This document shows positions 21,001 to 29,221 of a DNA stretch of 64,000 bases, one piece after another. The notes beneath the pieces are model-generated. The model was not told the origin of the DNA and searched no databases. It saw nothing but the letters and a program-made list of their open reading frames with translations. The stretch spans positions 418,492-482,491 of the forward strand of contig NMRB01000261.1 of assembly GCA_002633025.1 (NCBI GenBank). The letters run 5' to 3'. Positions within the stretch are counted from its first letter, which is position 1; each line of letters opens with the position of its first letter. The DNA is from Notospermus geniculatus. Lineage: Eukaryota; Nemertea; Pilidiophora; Heteronemertea; Lineidae. Position numbers and translations under genes: made by a program.

Positions 21001-23187
21001 CCAATGCATTTTCCATTTGGTAAAAGGAACCATTAGCTTTAGGCCACTTGATGAAACAGGCCCCAGGATGTAATAGGCTCTCAATTCAATTTTTGGGAGT
21101 TTTAAATTGATATGAGACAGTGAAATTTTTGTACACATGTAGGTCCCTACATGTAGCGACCTACATGTAGGGACCTACATGTAGGGACCTACATGTAGGG
21201 ACCTACATGTATATCATGTACATTTCTGTTCACCTCAAACACGCAATGTACATGTACATGCCAACACGCAATAAACAGCTACTATACCATAAGACCACAT
21301 AAAAATAAATACTTGTTTAGCGTCCCCTCCCGACCTGAAAAATGCCAAGACCCCTGATTTTTTTTGTAATGCATTTTCCATTAAAAAATTGCCTACTCTA
21401 ATTTGAAAATTTAAAAAAATATTTTTATTTGTTTTTGACCTATCTTTTCAGCTAAAAGCTACTAAAAATAAAAATAAAAACCTCCCTCCCGACCCTGAAA
21501 AAATAAAGTGCCCGGACGCTAAACAAGTAATTTTTTTATCTGGCCTAACCATATGCAACTGTAACATTATGAACTATGCAGGAAGTGTATAAAATTATCC
21601 ACTGCTATTGAACCGATGTGCTTGACATGGTTATACTACCAGCTGATAGAATGAGAACAAGCTATAATTCATGAATTCATGACAGCTGGTACTAACAAGT
21701 ATTATGATATTTACTATGATTCATGTGGGCTTTATTATGACATATGATATCTGATAGAACCATGCGTAGGCCTAGCTAAGGACAATTGTGTCAAATTGCT
21801 TCACTGCAACACCAAGCAATGTCAAGGCCAAGGGGGACTAGGCCTACTGGCTGGTGCATATGTAGGCCTAACACCAGCAACTGACCAATCACAAAAAAAT
21901 TGACCAGTTCTTACCAGCCAACACAGAGGGGAAACCTCATGCAGATTCCTTGATAAGTTCCACTTGTGTACTCAACCTCCAAGCATTCACATCTCAAGGG
22001 CAGAAATATCTCTTGAGACAAGACAAGCTTATCACACTGGCTGAGTAACCTTTGGGCAGTCTCCTATGCAGCAGAGCCAGAGGTCAGATGTCAGACGATT
22101 TCACTTTGGCGGGACCGGAAACACGGAACGCCTCGCACCTCCGGGCTGATGATATTGACCTTTGGGATGCTCCCCATTCAACAAAAAAAACTCTACCTGG
22201 GACATGAGGGGTAGTCTCAGAACGCATCATACAGGACAATCTCAGTTTTGTTCATAGCGCCCTTAAAAGGCCTATGTTGAACAAGGGGAATAGGAACTAG
22301 AAGGAAGTGATCAAACTGATCCATCCACGTCAAAAAATCTGCAACATCCCAGGTGAAAAACCGCAGGAACCTGAAACTTCACCACATCACCATGGGGCGT
22401 CTTTGGGATGCCCCCCAAGACATCGCGCGCGAAGATGAGCGGGGCCATCTCAGAGGACCTGGTCCGCGTCTTGGCCACTGCGGAGCCTTTGGTGATTTAG
22501 GAGAAAAATACCGGTAACTTTGGCCTTTGTCGCAATTGGGATACAATGCTCCGAGGCAGTTCTACCACGATATCACGGAGCGTCCCTCTCTCATATAGCT
22601 CCCTTAAAAATTCAGGATGTTTTGGATCCAACATCGTAATATCAAATTCATACTGCCGTGCATATCTTCCGCCAAAAAATACCGCACCCTAAACCCATGA
22701 CCTAGCCGCGGCTATGCTATCAGCCCACGGGTGACAGACACTACAGTAAGGCTATGCTAGCTCAACATGCTCAATACATTGTATGTTCATGTTAATTTAG
22801 ACCCGAAAGGGAAATGGGACGTAACAAATTTGGTGATAATCGTTGAAGGAAATTGCGACAGGTGGACGGAAACGAAATAAAAAACGCGGGAAATAAAGGT
22901 GTGAAAAGGCGAAAAGTTGGAGATGAAATAAACGGGAGTAACAAATGAGTTATCAGTTGAAATTAACACATTTACGAATGCAACGCACGAGGCTCATCCC
23001 AGCTGCTAAAATGGCGGATATTTATAAAAATTGACATAAAATATGATAGCTACCTTAAAACTTCTTGTTCGCGGTCTTCTTCCTCTCTCTGGCGTTGTAT
23101 CACAGATTCGATAATCTTTCTCTCGTCCGGGGTGAGGTGGCTCAAGTCCGGCATGGGCGGCAGTGAGGGCCTACGGCTCGTCATCAT
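53..23187 (-). CDS. RIMS: RIM (regulating synaptic membrane exocytosis) protein, 5' three coding exons
   Basis: Active-zone scaffold that binds Rab3-GTP on synaptic vesicles. Coding exons on the minus strand are 23054-23187, 14765-14978 and 53-834, with phases that join cleanly. Exon 1 begins MMTSRRPSLPPMPDLSHLT and runs into a charged helix ending REQEVLR. Exon 2 continues the helix (NLQDELKKTEQQVKKLND) and supplies zinc-finger pairs CDIC, CTYC and CARC, ending RSNK. Exon 3 adds the last pair CNLC (TVWSCNLCRKKQEIL), then a long low-complexity tract rich in Arg, Asp, Glu and Ser. A donor at 47-52 shows the gene continues beyond the window, so PDZ and C2 domains are not seen. The helix plus FYVE-like zinc finger is the Rab3-binding module of RIM. 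The first of two adjacent ATGs was taken as start; the second is equally possible. Identification is strong; which paralogue (vertebrate RIMS1 or RIMS2) is not meaningful for an invertebrate. Confidence 0.9.
1227..1357. mobile_element. MITE with AGGCCCGTTTCCACATG ends
   Basis: An imperfect inverted repeat: AGGCCCGTTTCCACATG at 1227-1243 is matched by its reverse complement at about 1340-1357. It is a non-coding element of about 131 bp. A relative with the same style of end (GCCCTGTTTCCAC / GTGGAAATGGGCC) is at 47629-47788. Confidence 0.75.
1392..1727. mobile_element. TIR element enclosing a tRNA-like Pol III module
   Basis: Terminal inverted repeats of about 34 bp (GGTCCCATATTCATAAAACC at 1392-1411 and its complement ending at 1727) differ at only a few positions. 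The interior contains a tRNA-like block at about 1561-1650. The whole is about 336 bp and non-coding. Confidence 0.75.
1561..1650 (+). repeat. tRNA-derived (SINE-like) module
   Basis: A-box-like TGGCCTAGTGGTTAAGG at 1565-1581 and a perfect B box GGTTCGAATC at 1631-1640. The spacing suggests a type II tRNA ancestor with a long variable arm (Leu/Ser-like), but I could not draw a full acceptor stem, so I do not call it a functional tRNA. Confidence 0.55.
2530..2760. mobile_element. MITE rich in TGACGTCA (CRE-like) sites, copy 1
   Basis: Ends AATAGAGGTTCTTCACGTGA and its approximate complement ending near 2760. The interior repeats the core TGACGTCA or one-base variants at about 2546, 2644, 2676 and 2736. 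A second member with related ends is at 4455-4615. Confidence 0.65.
4455..4615. mobile_element. MITE rich in TGACGTCA (CRE-like) sites, copy 2
   Basis: Perfect 10-bp ends CAATAGAGGA / TCCTCTATTG at 4455 and 4615. The interior contains GTGACGTCACT, GGACGTCACGTCC and a close pair of TGACGTCA near 4578-4597, plus CACGTG. Non-coding; same family as 2530-2760 judging from its ends and motif content. Confidence 0.65.
5013..5237. repeat. 28-bp minisatellite
   Basis: About eight tandem units of the form ATGTGATGTAACGGTTGTGG followed by ATGAAGCA, with few substitutions. The long minus-strand open frames here are translations of the repeat (HNRYITLLHPQP...) and not a gene. Confidence 0.9.
7680..7865. 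repeat. 61-bp tandem repeat, three units
   Basis: Three near-identical 61-bp units beginning CATGAATTTCTGTGTGTGCT (7680, 7741, 7802) and containing GGAGTGCACGGCAGTGAGA, followed by a decayed fourth start at about 7863. Confidence 0.85.
8561..9017. repeat. Large near-perfect palindrome (arms about 207 bp)
   Basis: Left arm 8561-8767 and right arm 8812-9017 are reverse complements with only scattered differences, separated by about 44 bp. The right arm ends two bases before the n at 9019. Matching open frames on both strands result from this symmetry. It may be a foldback element or an assembly foldback. Confidence 0.85.
9890..9985 (-). repeat. tRNA-derived SINE head (minus orientation)
   Basis: Read on the minus strand, it has an A-box-like AGTGGCACAGTG and a B box GGTTCGATCCC. 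Downstream is a tail including TTTCCTCCTGCTGTACATTG. Degraded pieces of the same family appear at about 32336-32460, 42850-42890, 47110-47220 and 53815-53870. Confidence 0.6.
10033..10189. mobile_element. MITE with GGGGCCGGTTGCACAAAA ends
   Basis: Left end GGGGCCGGTTGCACAAAAAG and right end CTTTTGTGCAACCGGCCCC are complementary over about 21 bp. 157 bp, AT-rich, non-coding. It shares its outermost 18 bp with the otherwise different element at 11680-11817. Confidence 0.8.
10772..10982. mobile_element. Inverted-repeat element with CACCTGACGGGAC arms
   Basis: Arms of about 50 bp: CTCTAAAAGAGTGCAGCACC at 10772 is mirrored by GGTGCTGCGCTCTTTTGGAG ending near 10982. Both include GACGTC motifs. Non-coding. 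Confidence 0.7.
11022..11185. mobile_element. Short member of the GAGTTTTCTC...CTCTATGGGC family
   Basis: GAGAGTTTTCTCGCACAAGT then GGCTCTCTATGGGCAAC on the left is mirrored by TTGCCCATTGAGAGCC then AAGAAAACTCTCATG on the right. The same ends bound the composite at 16053-16917. Partial copies lie at about 30975-31075, 32735-32830, 46324-46385 and 55515-55575. Confidence 0.7.
11187..11422. mobile_element. MITE with GTACTGTAAAGCAGGAAAA ends
   Basis: Left TGTACTGTAAAGCAGGAAAA and right TTATCTTGCTTTACAGTACA are complementary with one or two mismatches. The interior repeats TTCGCGAA-type and CGCGAAAATTTCC-type motifs in both orientations. Confidence 0.75.
11585..12022. mobile_element. CAGRGTTTCCGCCAG element interrupted by a MITE
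   Basis: Ends CAGAGTTTCCGCCAG (11585) and CTGGCGGGGGACCCTG (12007-12022). The interior has the same GGGTACGG...GTACCC runs as the element at 16201-16517. A different MITE occupies 11680-11817, so this is a nested pair. Confidence 0.7.
11680..11817. mobile_element. MITE of GTTAGCGCTAAC palindromes
   Basis: GGGGCCGGTTGCACAAAA at the left; the complement, decayed to GTGCAACCCAGCCCT, at the right. Inside, the palindrome GTTAGCGCTAAC occurs about three times. It is inserted in the element at 11585-12022. Confidence 0.75.
13727..14300. repeat. About 64-bp minisatellite
   Basis: Roughly eight to nine units containing GACTTTTGAACACAGTGTTT and CTGCCTCCACTTGACCTCAC; some units are shortened to about 54 bp. 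Minus-strand open frames across it repeat the peptide DTVKHCVQKSVTDQSEVKW and only reflect the array. Confidence 0.9.
16201..16517. mobile_element. MITE with CAGGGTTTCCGCCAG ends
   Basis: CAGGGTTTCCGCCAG at 16201-16215 and its exact complement CTGGCGGAAACCCTG at 16503-16517. The interior is very A/T-rich with GGGTACGG repeats. Same family as 11585-12022. Confidence 0.85.
16625..16868. mobile_element. MITE flanked by TA, about 240 bp
   Basis: Arms of about 55 bp (GACCATTCTCAAACTC, then AGATCTGCACACTTCCGC and ATCTCAACCATAACCTCG, with complements on the right) flanked by TA on both sides, the target duplication typical of Tc1/mariner-type MITEs. Confidence 0.8.
16979..17119. repeat. 71-bp direct duplication
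   Basis: Two adjacent, essentially identical copies beginning CCGGGTCGACAGTTACAGCA and ending GCGCTAGATGGCG. No variation is visible, so it is recent or an assembly duplication. Confidence 0.85.
18030..18545. repeat. About 32-bp minisatellite
   Basis: Around sixteen units of GTGAACAACATGTATTGTTC followed by AAGGCAGTATTA, with small indels; decays at both ends. Confidence 0.9.
18870..19172 (+). repeat. Dispersed 303-bp repeat, copy 1
   Basis: Closely matches 22045-22349 in the same orientation, from TAACCTTTGGGCAGTCT to the ACATCC end. Short frames (such as one containing DLWDAPHSTKN) are disrupted. Unidentified repeat, probably a transposon fragment. Confidence 0.8.
19708..19870. repeat. 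Hairpin-forming inverted repeat with GGGGCCGATTTCAC core
   Basis: Arms of about 65 bp around a loop of roughly 20-30 bases. The core element 19724-19851 starts GGGCCGATTTCACAAAG and ends with the complement. The symmetry extends outward through AGGTTAGAAAT / ATTTCTAACCT. Confidence 0.8.
19920..20100 (+). repeat. SINE-like fragment
   Basis: Contains a B-box-like GGTTCAACC and the tail motif TTTCCTCCTACAT seen with other SINE-like pieces here. The A box is degraded. Confidence 0.4.
20171..20395. mobile_element. MITE flanked by TTAA
   Basis: TTAA at 20171-20174 and 20392-20395 bracket complementary ends CTCTTTCAGCCCT / AGGGCTGAAAGAG. A TTAA duplication is typical of piggyBac- or Kolobok-mobilised elements; which one cannot be told. 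Confidence 0.8.
20954..21064. mobile_element. MITE with GGGGCCTGTTTCATAAAG ends
   Basis: GGGGCCTGTTTCATAAAGTG on the left; CACTTGATGAAACAGGCCCC on the right. An inner inverted pair (GCTAATGGTACC / GGAACCATTAGC) continues the stem. 111 bp. Confidence 0.8.
21122..21212. repeat. 16-bp tandem repeat CTACATGTAGGGAC
   Basis: About five units of ACCTACATGTAGGG in a row; each unit is itself nearly palindromic. Confidence 0.85.
22045..22349 (+). repeat. Dispersed 303-bp repeat, copy 2
   Basis: Same-orientation counterpart of 18870-19172, with a few percent substitutions and a small A-run expansion. The GC-rich sequence to about 22500 is unidentified. Confidence 0.8.
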
Positions 23188-24254
23188 GCAGTATGAACGG
23201 GTGCCCGCGCCTAGAAGCGCTAGGACCACCGGTACAAGGCCGCAGTATTGTCACCTGGTCTACGCCTAATTCCTACTAGAATATCACTTCTCCCTACGTC
23301 ATTCTGAAAAGACACTCCTCACACCATGTTGATTTTCCGTGCTGATACCATCCTTCAAATCCATTCTAAAGGGCAAAATTCTGCCACCATCGATGTCACT
23401 GTTCGGGCTCGCCTCGGCGAGATACATTAATTATGAATCTCAGCTTAAAAATTAATAAACCGCTTTGAATGTCCACCAATCAAATCAAAACAAACCATTA
23501 CGTCATTCCTGCGCTGGGACATATTTTATCTCCATACGTATTAGCATAATGGGATCAATATTGGCTGCATACATACATACTCGGTACAGAGACTGGATGT
23601 ATAACAACGCAGAGAGATGGTGGTGGTACTGAACATTTGTATAGCCGCGACATAGCTCACTCTACAAATCACACTGGCAAACACCACGTGTCGCCTCGCT
23701 ATTTTTGGCATATCGTGGCAATGACGTCATTGGCGGGTTCTGAAAATGGAATCTCGTTGAGGAATAAACAAACACACTTGAGACGATATTTTTAGTGACT
23801 TATCTCGGGAAATAAACGAAGTGAGTGGTTTCTCTGCGACAGGACACCTACGCGCGCGGGAAACGGAAGGGAGTGGCAAAGACGGGGAGGGTATAATATT
23901 CGGCGTCATGTGTCCTTTAATGAAATATGAAGACTCTAGATATATGTACCCCAATATGCGGCCGGACAAAAAATCTTTTGCGTGAAGTTGGTGGGGTGGG
24001 ATGATGATGGGTTATTGAGGGCCAAACAAAAATAAGGCAGCTAAACTGTTCTGCCATGAAAAAAACAGTCAACGCTCCTTTTTCGTACAGAACCAGTGCG
24101 CAATTTCGCTGCTGTGCTTTTTTGAGGCCGTCGGCCCAGGATAATTTTGCCACGCATTCGCTGTTCAAGTTTGGTCGCATGAACAGTCGTTGTAAAATGT
24201 GGGCCGGGAACGGCTACAGAAGCCTACGCGGAGTTCCTCGGTTCTCTTGTTCTA

Positions 24255-24715
24255 AAGCCAGCCGCACACTGCCCTTGCGGCCTGCGACTTTTAACGTTGC
24301 GTCTTTAATATGTGCGGTTGAACTCGCAAGAATATCGATCGATACAACAAGATATTCCGGAGCTCTCCGGAAATAGCCGATAATGACGTCATTTTGCGCT
24401 CGCGTATTGTTATTTTGAAATCATGTGACGCCAGGAAGGGACTATTTCTTTGGTCGACTGCCCAAAGATACGGCGGGAGGCGCCGGTGAACACCGCACAC
24501 TGCTTGCGGTGGAGGACGCCGGCGAATCCGACGCCGACAAATATCAAATCAGTTTGATTCCTGCGACCCGGTCCTGCGATCATGGCTGCGCCACGGACCG
24601 CCGGCAAAAAGTCGTTGCGATATGCTTACGGCGTTCACCGCACACCAACACTTGCGGCACTGCGATTCACGCCAGTGAAAAATCGTAGGCCGCAAAAGCA
24701 GTGTGCGCCTAGCTT
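24255..24715. mobile_element. TIR element, about 461 bp, CpG-rich
   Basis: Left AAGCCAGCCGCACACTGCCC and right GCAGTGTGCGCCTAGCTT form imperfect terminal repeats of about 37 bp. The interior contains further inverted GC-rich pieces (CCGCACACTGCTTGCGG). Open frames are low-complexity translations. Confidence 0.7.
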
Positions 24716-24825
24716 AAGAAGACTCCGGCCGCAGCCTTCCGCCCCGCCCGACTTTTCTGTTTCGTCAGATGCAACCTCGACCTCCATGGTCGTTGCGTGC
24801 TCCTTTGACAGATTCCTAGGTGTCT

Positions 24826-25493
24826 GCCCATTTCGCCTTATCTCAATTCGCCCTCTCTTCTTTTGCCTTTTCTCATTTTGCCATTTTCAATTTCGCTTTA
24901 TCTCAGTTCGCCTTCGCATATGTTGCCTTTGTTCTATTCTGGCCTTTCTCCCAATTCGCCTTCTCATCTCGCCTCATCCTACTTTGCCTTCTCATAATTC
25001 GCCTTTATCCTATTCTGCCTTTGTACCATTTTGTCTTTTCTATTCTTGCCTTTTCTTGATTGGCCTTTGTCTCGTTTCACCATACTTCCTATTTTGCCTT
25101 TACTCATCTTGCCATTATCAAATTTGCCTTTTTCTCAAAATTTGCCATACCCGGTATCAATTTTGCATTTTCTTTTGCAAAATGAGAGTAAGGCGAATAA
25201 AGACAAAGGCAAGATGAGAGAAGGCGAATTAGGAAGAAGGCAAATTTAGACAAATGCGAATTGAGACAAGGTCGAGTAAGAGAAGGCTAAAAAAGACAGA
25301 GGCGAATGTAGATAAGGCAAAACTAAGAAAGGTCACGTAAGAAAAGGCAAAATGAAACAGAGGCAAAATAGGAAAAGGCGAGGTAGAAAAAGACGAATAG
25401 TGACAAAGGCAAGACTGAGAAAAAATGAGAGATGGCGAATCGGGAAAAGGCGAAATGTACACTTTTTGAAGGCGAAATGGGCATGTAAGCCAT
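24826..25493. mobile_element. Foldback element with minisatellite arms
   Basis: From TGCCCATTTCGCCTT to its exact complement AAGGCGAAATGGGCA. The left arm (to about 25160) is a degenerate array of about 12-16-bp units TTCGCCTTTTCTCA. The right arm (from about 25185) is the same array in reverse orientation. A short centre has CCGGTATCAATTTTGCA. Foldback transposons with tandem-repeat arms are known (Drosophila FB, sea urchin TU); placing this element there is inference. The 211-residue Phe/Leu/Cys-rich frame across it is not a gene. Confidence 0.75.
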
Positions 25494-25558
25494 TAATTGG
25501 TGCTGCCGTCTACCGATAAAGTCACAATATGTGATCGTTAGCCTTTTGTTTTTCAATC

Positions 25559-26020
25559 AGTCTGGTTCCACTGACCTCCTACAGATGACGCTTTTGTCTG
25601 ACAGGCACTTACCTGACCTACGACTTTTATAGACTGATCCTCTGCCCTCGAAACGTTCCACTATATGTATTTGCGGAACGATTCGAGGGCAGGGAATCAG
25701 GCTTCAAAGCGTCACCTGGAGGATATCAGTAGAACCAGACTACCACGTAGAGATTGCACAGCACTGGTGTATCTGCACATTTGAATGAATTTTTATCAAA
25801 GTTAGTGAACGAAAAAGCGTAGACTGCAACAGAAATATATTTTCAATAACAATACAGACTCTGTGCAAGTAATTTAAGTATATACATTTAGTACGAATCG
25901 GCTATTGGCGCATGTCTGAGAATGAATTGCCGGATTCGTCTAATTTGCATATCAAAATGAGAAATCATAAAAGTATTAGTGATACCTTCAAATTCATGAC
26001 GTAATCGTCGGAAGATGGCA
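25559..26020 (+). repeat. Dispersed repeat, copy 1 (inverted head plus conserved tail)
   Basis: Head 25559-25744 is bounded by CAGTCTGGTTCCACTGACC and its approximate complement. The following about 275 bp (with ACGAATCGGCTATT and TCTAATTTGCATATC) matches 40790-41010. Unknown family. Confidence 0.7.
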
Positions 26021-26395
26021 GCACTGGCTGTTGGCAACGCGTCATTTTGAGGTCAAGGTCACCAATTTTGGTCTGATGATGATGCGATTCTGAGAGCACT
26101 TTATTGACGATTTTCTCGTTTTTGTGTGCTTAATCAACATTACCACGGGTGATTCGCGAAGATGATTCACATCTGATCGAGGCGGCGTTAATATATACGC
26201 TGGTCTGTGTGTACGTTTGCTTTTATTACCGGTAATTTTCGGCGCATGAAACGAAATTCCTTCTCGTCGCTTATGTCAATAACAAATCAATAGTGTATGT
26301 TGTACAGCACAGCATGTGATGTCAAACTCATTCATTTCTTATGTCTTTTAGGTTCAATATCAAATTCACAAAAGTCAATTCATAATAACTGCCAC

Positions 26396-28229
26396 ATGGA
26401 ACAAAACAACAAGATGAAGAAACAGAATGTCCGCATCAAAATCATCAGCATGGGTAATGCTGAGGTTGGGAAGGTATGCTAGCTAGCCTATCTCCTGACA
26501 CCACAGAGAGAGAGGCCTAGAAAGTCTTCACACGCACGAGTGGGCACACAATGGGCTGGTAACTATGGGTATGGCAAATAAGCCCACAGTGAACTAGTAA
26601 GGGTGGTCAATTTCAATCCCTTAACGGTACTTCCTCAGCATTTAGGCCTGGGCCTACATGATTTTCGTCTGTTCACTCCTCCTAAATTGGTTGTATTGTC
26701 CATTTTCCAGAGCTGTATTATCAAAAGATACTGCGAAAAGAGATTTGTTCACAAATATCTTGCCACAATTGGGATAGACTATGGAGTGACCAAGTAAGTC
26801 TGCTTGCTGTGTGGTCGGTAAGACAAGTTAATTCACCTGCTGTAGTTCAGAGACATGAGAGAAGAACAAAGTTATGTGTTTCATGGATGCATGAGACTTG
26901 AGAGAGTGTTGATAGTAACTCACTCGGCTTTTGGAGAGGGTAGTTCGAACTTTGTTAAAAGTGATACTGATATAACATGTCTTCTTTCTATAGAGTCGCA
27001 GTGAAAGATAAAGATGTGAAAGTCAACATATTTGATATGGCTGGACATCATATATTCTATGAGGTGAGGCAGAAGTTGTCATGCAAGAACTTTTAGCTTA
27101 TTTGTCTTTTTTGTCTTTACCTGCTGGGCATTTTTCAACTGGGGAGTCCTCACTCTGTTGATGGGGAATAATTCAAATCTATACACGAGGCTAATTTTCC
27201 ACTATTCTCATTTTTTTGTTACCAGGTCAGGAATGAGTTCTACAGAGACACACAAGGAGCTCTCCTGGTCTACGACATGTCGGACAGGGCCAGTTTCGAA
27301 GCTCTTGAAAACTGGTTGGGCGAGATGAGAAATGAGATTGGCAATGTTAGTGAAATGGAGAGCATTTTCTTTGTAGTCTGTGCAAACAAGGTATGTTGAC
27401 GACAACACAGTGTCAGTCCCTTCTTAAAGTGGTGCCAGAGGCTGATCTTCTGTTCAAAGGAGTTGTGTCTCTGATGGATGTCCACAAATTTGTGGTTCTT
27501 TTTCTTTCCAGTCAGACAAAAAGCGTGTAGTAGATGAAGCTGAGGGAAGAATCTGGGCGGACAGTAAAGGCTTCCATTTCTTTGAAACATCTGCTCAAAC
27601 TGGTGAAGGGATCAATGAAATGTTTCAGGTAAGGATTCCAATGTTGGAACAGAAATATCAAATCGAGAGTTAAGTGCAAAGACTTGAAACAAGAGTTGAC
27701 AACACCTTACAAAGATGGAATAGGCTTTGTCAATCTAAGTTTCAGGCCCTAAAGTTCCAAGTATAATGAGACAGCGGGAATCACTTCATGAATATTCATG
27801 AGCTGGCAATACGAAGTTCTGTATTGATATTGATCTGTTCCAGGCATTATTCGAAGGGGTGGTATCAGTCATCGACAGTGGAGGAAAGCGGCAGCCAATC
27901 ACAACACAGTTGGGATATTCAAAAGAACAAGTCGAAGCCATTCAGCGACTTAAGAATTCGAAAAATGATTATGAACGCCTGGGTCTTTATCATGGAGCAT
28001 CAAAGTAAGTACCGGTAACATTCATTGTATGGAGGAACGACTTTAGTTCAAAGTACTACAAATGATCCTTACCGTTCCTCTTTTGTGTATTTTCAGAGAA
28101 GACGTCAACAAAGCCTACAGAAAACTTGCAATTATCTTACATCCGGATAAAAACGTGGCACCAGGAAGTGAGGAGGCTTTCAAACTACTTGTCTCAGCTC
28201 GAACGGCATTGTTGAAAAACTGTAGATGA
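26396..28229 (+). CDS. DNAJC27: DNAJC27 (Rab-like GTPase with J domain), complete
   Basis: Seven coding exons: 26396-26473, 26711-26793, 26994-27063, 27226-27390, 27512-27628, 27844-28004, 28097-28229; 268 residues. The N-terminal Rab-like fold shows the P-loop GNAEVGKSC, switch II DMAGH (His in place of the usual catalytic Gln, as in this family), NKSD and ETSAQTG guanine-binding motifs. The C-terminal J domain has AYRKLAIILHPDKN with the HPD tripeptide that stimulates Hsp70. Length and order match animal DNAJC27 (RBJ), a small GTPase implicated in signalling and trafficking. ATG 26396 follows a 3' splice site at 26351, so a 5'UTR intron is likely. It is convergent with WDR35. No frame disruption. 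Confidence 0.95.
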
Positions 28230-28669
28230 TTGAAGTTTGTATTTCCTGGCTTACTTTACTGCCTGTCAGATGAAACCAGTGTCAACTCTTGTAGCTCCAC
28301 AAGTCCTACAGAGAGTGGGACAAAGGTCTCTTGACAAGATGCTTCAAGGTAGCATTACTAATTCCAGTAGAATTACAGAATGCTCATCATCACTCAAAAA
28401 AGTTTGGTGACATTAAATAGATTTACTGTTGAGCACTATTTTCCCAACTCAAGTTTCTGTTAGAGAACATGATCCACTAACCCCAACCTAAGTGTTTTTG
28501 TGCCAATTCTGTTCTTTGCACACTTCCAGTCCTATCATTATGCAAAACATGACCACAGATAGTATTGTTCTTGTACTTTGTTTGTGTCATTTGATAAGTT
28601 GACTCCGTCCATTCTTGCATGTTATCCATAGATATATTTCTGCCAGATGTACAAAGGAATTCTTTTGAT

Positions 28670-28675
28670 AATAAA
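28670..28675 (+). terminator. AATAAA poly(A) signal for DNAJC27
   Basis: AATAAA lies about 440 bp after the DNAJC27 stop codon, on the coding strand, before the convergent WDR35 gene. Confidence 0.5.
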
Positions 28676-29221
28676 AGTTAATGTATAGAATTCGTAGTTT
28701 TCTACGTTTTCCTAGGTTTAAGTCGCATCTGTTACTGGTTGCTATGGTGAACGATGTTGCTCAAGGGAAGTATATAATCAACTTAGCACAGAAATGAGAA
28801 CGCACTGGCATGAGTTCAATAATAAAGGACAGACAATCTTATTGCATATCATTATTGAATACAAATACATAGGTTTCAAAGAACTCATTTAAAATGCCAA
28901 AACTGTTCACATGAATTGAGAAGTTACTCTCTCAGTTCTGGATGGAATAATAAATAATGTTACAAAGATGGACGGCACACAGATTCTACCACAAGACTGT
29001 CTTTTCCTCGTCCTGAAACTCACTAGTCACCCATGCTGTCTCATGGCCAAGTCTTGAAGGCTATTTATAGCACATATACCGTAGTCTACCTGACATGCCT
29101 GAACCGTCATCAAAATGGAATACGGTACTCAACAGTCGCCTGGCAATGCTCCAGCTGAACCTTCAAATCATGTTGATATTGAACCCCTGTGGGTTAGTAG
29201 CAACGAAAATTTCTGATGAGT

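Larger units (their letters stand above)
14979..23053 (-). other. RIM intron 1 (about 8.1 kb), repeat-filled
   Basis: Lies between the start-codon exon and the exon carrying most of the zinc finger. Contents are the composite inverted-repeat element at 16053-16917, a minisatellite at 18030-18545, the 303-bp dispersed duplicate pair and several MITEs. Nothing supported was found in 14979-16050, 17120-18020 or 21215-22040 apart from AT-rich sequence. Confidence 0.7.

Noticed and set aside
24582-25217. 211-residue Phe/Leu/Cys-rich frame resembling a membrane protein
   Set aside because: It is the translated left arm of the foldback minisatellite plus the preceding TIR element.
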